This document shows positions 5,585 to 8,361 of a stretch of DNA of 8,361 nucleotides, piece after piece; position 1 is the first letter of the stretch, and every line of letters starts with the position of its first letter. Source of the DNA: Gallicola sp. (GTDB lineage: Bacteria > Bacillota > Clostridia > Tissierellales > Peptoniphilaceae); NCBI GenBank assembly GCA_012798975.1, contig JAAZME010000262.1:1-8361 (forward strand), in the 5' to 3' direction. Made by a program: the position numbers and the translations under genes. The notes below the pieces were generated by a model. It had not been told where the DNA came from and ran no database searches. It was given only the letters and a program-made list of their open reading frames with translations.

Positions 5585-5588
5585 AATT

Positions 5589-8361
5589 ATGGTTCAATTT
5601 ACACATTTACATGTCCATACAGCTTATAGTCTATTGGACGGCTACTCTCCGATACCGGAGCTTTTAGACCGCTGCCAAGAACTGGGGATGAAAAATATCG
5701 CCATTACAGATCACGGATCGATGTTTGGTGTGGTGCAGTTTTATAAAGAAGCCGTGAAAAGAGGAATCAAACCCATCTTAGGATGTGAAATCTATACAGT
5801 AAATGGTGATTATTTAGAAAAAAGCGCTCAGAACAAACGCTATAATCACTTAATATTATTGGCAAAAGATCAAGAAGGCTATGAAAACTTGATGAAAATT
5901 GTTTCTTTAGGTTATATTAAAGGCTTTTATTATAAGCCTCGAGTCGACTATTCTGTTTTAAGAAAATATCACAAAGGAATTATCGCTCTGTCTGCATGTC
6001 TGAAGGGAAAAGTCCAAGAAGATCTTGTTTTTAAAAACGATTATGAAACTGCGAAAGAATCCGCTATTGAACTTCAGGAGATTTTTGGAGAAGATAATTT
6101 TTATTTAGAACTTCAAAATCATGGCATGCGGGAAGACGAAAGAATACTGGAAGAAATTCCTAGAATCTCCTCTGAGACAGGAATACCTCTGGTTGCAACA
6201 AACGATATCCATTATGTAAATAAAGATGACTGGAAAATCCATGATATTATTCTTGCTATTCAAATGGGAACAACATTGGAACAAAAGAATAGTGAAGGAA
6301 AGATGCAGTATGCTCCAGGAGAATTCTATCTTCGAAGCCCGGAAGAGATGGAAAACTTGTTTGGCGATTATAAAGAAGCTTTGACAAATACTGAGAAAAT
6401 TGCAGAACGATGCAATGTAGAACTGGAGTTTGGAAACCTCCATCTTCCCTATTTTGAAATACCGAAAGAACATACGAATGTAAGTTATCTAAGGGAACTT
6501 ACAAAGTCCGGTTTGGAAAATCGCTATGAAAAAATTACAGAGGAAATTCAAGAACGAGCAGAATTTGAGCTTCAAACCATCGAAAAAATGGGCTATGTGG
6601 ATTATTTTCTGATTGTCTGGGATTTTATTCGTTTCGCGAAGGAAGAAAAGATTCCGGTCGGTCCGGGTCGGGGTTCTGCAGCAGGGAGTATTGTCAGTTT
6701 TGCTTTAGGGATAACGGATATTGATCCTTTAGATTATGATCTGCTTTTTGAACGATTCTTAAATCCAGAGAGGGTTTCCATGCCGGATATTGATATCGAC
6801 TTTTGCTATGAAAGAAGAGACGAAGTGATACAGTATGTGGTTAAAAAATACGGAGCAGAGAAAGTAGCACAGATTGTCACTTTCGGTACAATGGGCGCAA
6901 GGGGGGCGATTCGAGACGTAGGAAGAGTCCTCGATATGGATTACAAAAAAGTAGATGAAATTGCCAAACAAATCCCTATGCAGTTGGATATGACGATTTC
7001 AAAAGCTCTTGAAATAAGCAATGAATTTAAGAACAGCTATGAATCCAATCCGGAAACACGCCGTCTTATCGATATTGCACTGAGGGTAGAAGGAACTCCA
7101 AGACATACGTCTACTCATGCTGCCGGTGTTGTGATTTCCAGAAAGCCGATAATGGAATATGTATCCCTTGCAAAAAACAAAGATGCTATTATTACCCAGT
7201 GCAATATGACTGAATTAGAGGAATTGGGACTTCTTAAAATGGATTTCTTAGGCCTTAGAACGCTTACAGTGATTCAAGATGCGGTTGATATGATCAACGA
7301 GAAGGAAGGAAATTCGCTAAAAGTCGAAGACATGGATGAAAACGACTCTGAGGTGCTTTCAATGTTTACTGTGGCTGAGACCCTTGGAATCTTTCAGTTT
7401 GAGTCCTCGGGAATGCGAAACTTTTTAAAAGAGCTAAAGCCTACCCGCTTTAATGATCTAATCGCTGCGAATTCCCTTTTCAGACCTGGTCCTATGAACG
7501 AAATTCCCACCTATATTCATAACAAAAATCATCCCGAAGATATAAAATATCTTCATCCTGCTTTAAAACCGATTTTGTCAGAAACTTACGGTACTATTGT
7601 ATATCAAGAGCAGGTAATGCAGATTGTTCAGCAGCTGGCAGGCTTTTCTTTAGGCCAAGCTGATAACTTGAGGCGGGCAATGGGTAAAAAGAAAATGGAT
7701 GTAATGGAAGCGGAACGAAAAAGATTTATCTATGGGGAAGAAGGAGCAGATGGTGAAATCTTGGTAGAAGGTACTTTGAGAAAAGGGATCTCTGCGGAGA
7801 TTGCAAATGAAATCTACGATTTAATGATTGATTTTGCAAAATATGCCTTTAACAAGTCCCACTCAGCTGCCTATTCTCTAGTGGCTATGAGAACCGCATG
7901 GCTGAAACATTACTATCCGCTGGAATTTATGGCTGCTTTGATGAGCTCTGTAATGGGAAATACCCCTCAAATTTCATTATATATACAAGAATCCAGAAGA
8001 CTTGACCTTGCTATTTTGCCGCCGGATGTAAACTATTCGAATAAAAAGTTTACAGTACAAAATGAAGCAATTCGTTTTGGAATGATGGCGATTAAAAATG
8101 TTGGCGGCGCTTTAATCGAAGCCATTGTAAAGGCAAGACAAGCAGGAGGCTTGTTTACGGACTTTAGAGAGTTCGTTGAGCGGGTAACGGCAGTTGATTC
8201 CACAGCTCTTAATAAAAGAGGGATGGAAAGTCTGATTAAAGCAGGTGCTTTTTCAAGTCTTGGCTATACAAGATCCGGACTGATGTTAGAGTATTCGGCG
8301 GTTATAGATTCTGTACAAAATACAGCAAAGAAAAATGTGCCGGGACAAAAATCTCTTTTCG
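5589..8361 (+). CDS. dnaE: DNA polymerase III alpha subunit DnaE (3' end outside window)
   Basis: This is the replicative DNA polymerase, C-family, DnaE type. The frame is open from ATG 5589 through the last base, giving 924 complete codons; full DnaE proteins are near 1,150 residues, so roughly 200-250 are missing. The N-terminal PHP domain (1 to ~275) keeps metal-ligand candidates His8, His10, Asp17, His42, Glu67, His87, Cys137, Asp206 and His208. The nucleotide-binding block 'GPGRGSAAGS' is at 358-367. Catalytic aspartates are Asp402 and Asp404 in 'MPDIDIDF' and Asp552 in 'KMDFLGL'. Further blocks are 'RPGPM' (632-636), 'GTIVYQEQVMQI' (668-679), 'LRRAMGKKK' (694-702), 'AFNKSHSAAYS' (753-763) and the helix-hairpin-helix region 'AIKNVGG' (834-840). 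The visible end 'GQKSLF' resembles the linker before the OB fold. The OB fold and C-terminal clamp/loader contacts are not visible. PolC-type architecture (exonuclease inserted in PHP) is absent. Confidence 0.97.
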   Translation, partial: MVQFTHLHVHTAYSLLDGYSPIPELLDRCQELGMKNIAITDHGSMFGVVQFYKEAVKRGIKPILGCEIYTVNGDYLEKSAQNKRYNHLILLAKDQEGYENLMKIVSLGYIKGFYYKPRVDYSVLRKYHKGIIALSACLKGKVQEDLVFKNDYETAKESAIELQEIFGEDNFYLELQNHGMREDERILEEIPRISSETGIPLVATNDIHYVNKDDWKIHDIILAIQMGTTLEQKNSEGKMQYAPGEFYLRSPEEMENLFGDYKEALTNTEKIAERCNVELEFGNLHLPYFEIPKEHTNVSYLRELTKSGLENRYEKITEEIQERAEFELQTIEKMGYVDYFLIVWDFIRFAKEEKIPVGPGRGSAAGSIVSFALGITDIDPLDYDLLFERFLNPERVSMPDIDIDFCYERRDEVIQYVVKKYGAEKVAQIVTFGTMGARGAIRDVGRVLDMDYKKVDEIAKQIPMQLDMTISKALEISNEFKNSYESNPETRRLIDIALRVEGTPRHTSTHAAGVVISRKPIMEYVSLAKNKDAIITQCNMTELEELGLLKMDFLGLRTLTVIQDAVDMINEKEGNSLKVEDMDENDSEVLSMFTVAETLGIFQFESSGMRNFLKELKPTRFNDLIAANSLFRPGPMNEIPTYIHNKNHPEDIKYLHPALKPILSETYGTIVYQEQVMQIVQQLAGFSLGQADNLRRAMGKKKMDVMEAERKRFIYGEEGADGEILVEGTLRKGISAEIANEIYDLMIDFAKYAFNKSHSAAYSLVAMRTAWLKHYYPLEFMAALMSSVMGNTPQISLYIQESRRLDLAILPPDVNYSNKKFTVQNEAIRFGMMAIKNVGGALIEAIVKARQAGGLFTDFREFVERVTAVDSTALNKRGMESLIKAGAFSSLGYTRSGLMLEYSAVIDSVQNTAKKNVPGQKSLF

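Noticed and set aside
6105..6971. Minus-strand open frames opposite dnaE (6105-6473 and 6759-6971)
   Set aside because: They mirror conserved dnaE coding sequence, including its catalytic region, and have no recognisable motif.
1..8361. Mobile elements, CRISPR arrays, tRNA/rRNA genes, riboswitches, phage or toxin-antitoxin genes
   Set aside because: Almost every base is assigned to conserved genes in one direction. I saw no direct-repeat arrays, transposase motifs, attachment-like repeats or structured leaders, and the largest gap is 80 nt.

Overview
The window is a compact, one-strand block of housekeeping genes from a low-GC, AT-rich Gram-positive bacterium, most likely a member of the Clostridia. 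The grounds are the AT-rich codons, the strong AGGAGG-type ribosome binding sites, the near-absence of intergenic DNA, and the gene order folC(end)-murB-PHP-rapZ-yvcK-acyP-NUDIX-whiA-dnaE. This is a clostridial variant of the Bacillus yvcI-yvcJ-yvcK-yvcL neighbourhood, with dnaE rather than crh downstream. I cannot name the genus.

Region 1 (1-4121) reads as one tightly packed operon. It holds the last ~109 codons of a folylpolyglutamate/dihydrofolate synthase, then murB (peptidoglycan precursor reductase), an uncharacterised PHP-family metallophosphoesterase, rapZ/yvcJ (P-loop NTPase, regulator family), yvcK (UDP-sugar-binding CofD-like protein) and a small acylphosphatase. Gaps range from -32 to +9 nt, and several ribosome binding sites lie inside the preceding gene. 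MurB acts on a UDP-GlcNAc derivative, YvcK homologues bind UDP-GlcNAc, and enteric RapZ senses glucosamine-6-phosphate. I infer that the cluster connects cell-wall precursor supply with central carbon status.

Region 2 (4122-4201) is the only real intergenic interval (80 nt). It carries a perfect -10 element within a 12-bp palindrome, which creates a possible divergent promoter, and a CCTCCTT/AAGGAGG pair that could mask the next ribosome binding site in read-through RNA. It begins a second unit of a NUDIX hydrolase and whiA, joined by TAAATG.

Region 3 (5528-8361) starts with an intrinsic terminator whose 5' arm is the end of whiA. Forty nucleotides after whiA, dnaE (DNA polymerase III alpha) begins and runs off the right edge. 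924 complete codons are visible, including an intact-looking PHP metal site and the polymerase catalytic aspartates.

I found no mobile element, CRISPR array, tRNA/rRNA or riboswitch, and no clearly new biological system. The most useful leads are the regulatory layout at 4122-4201, the terminator at the whiA-dnaE junction, and the unassigned PHP enzyme.
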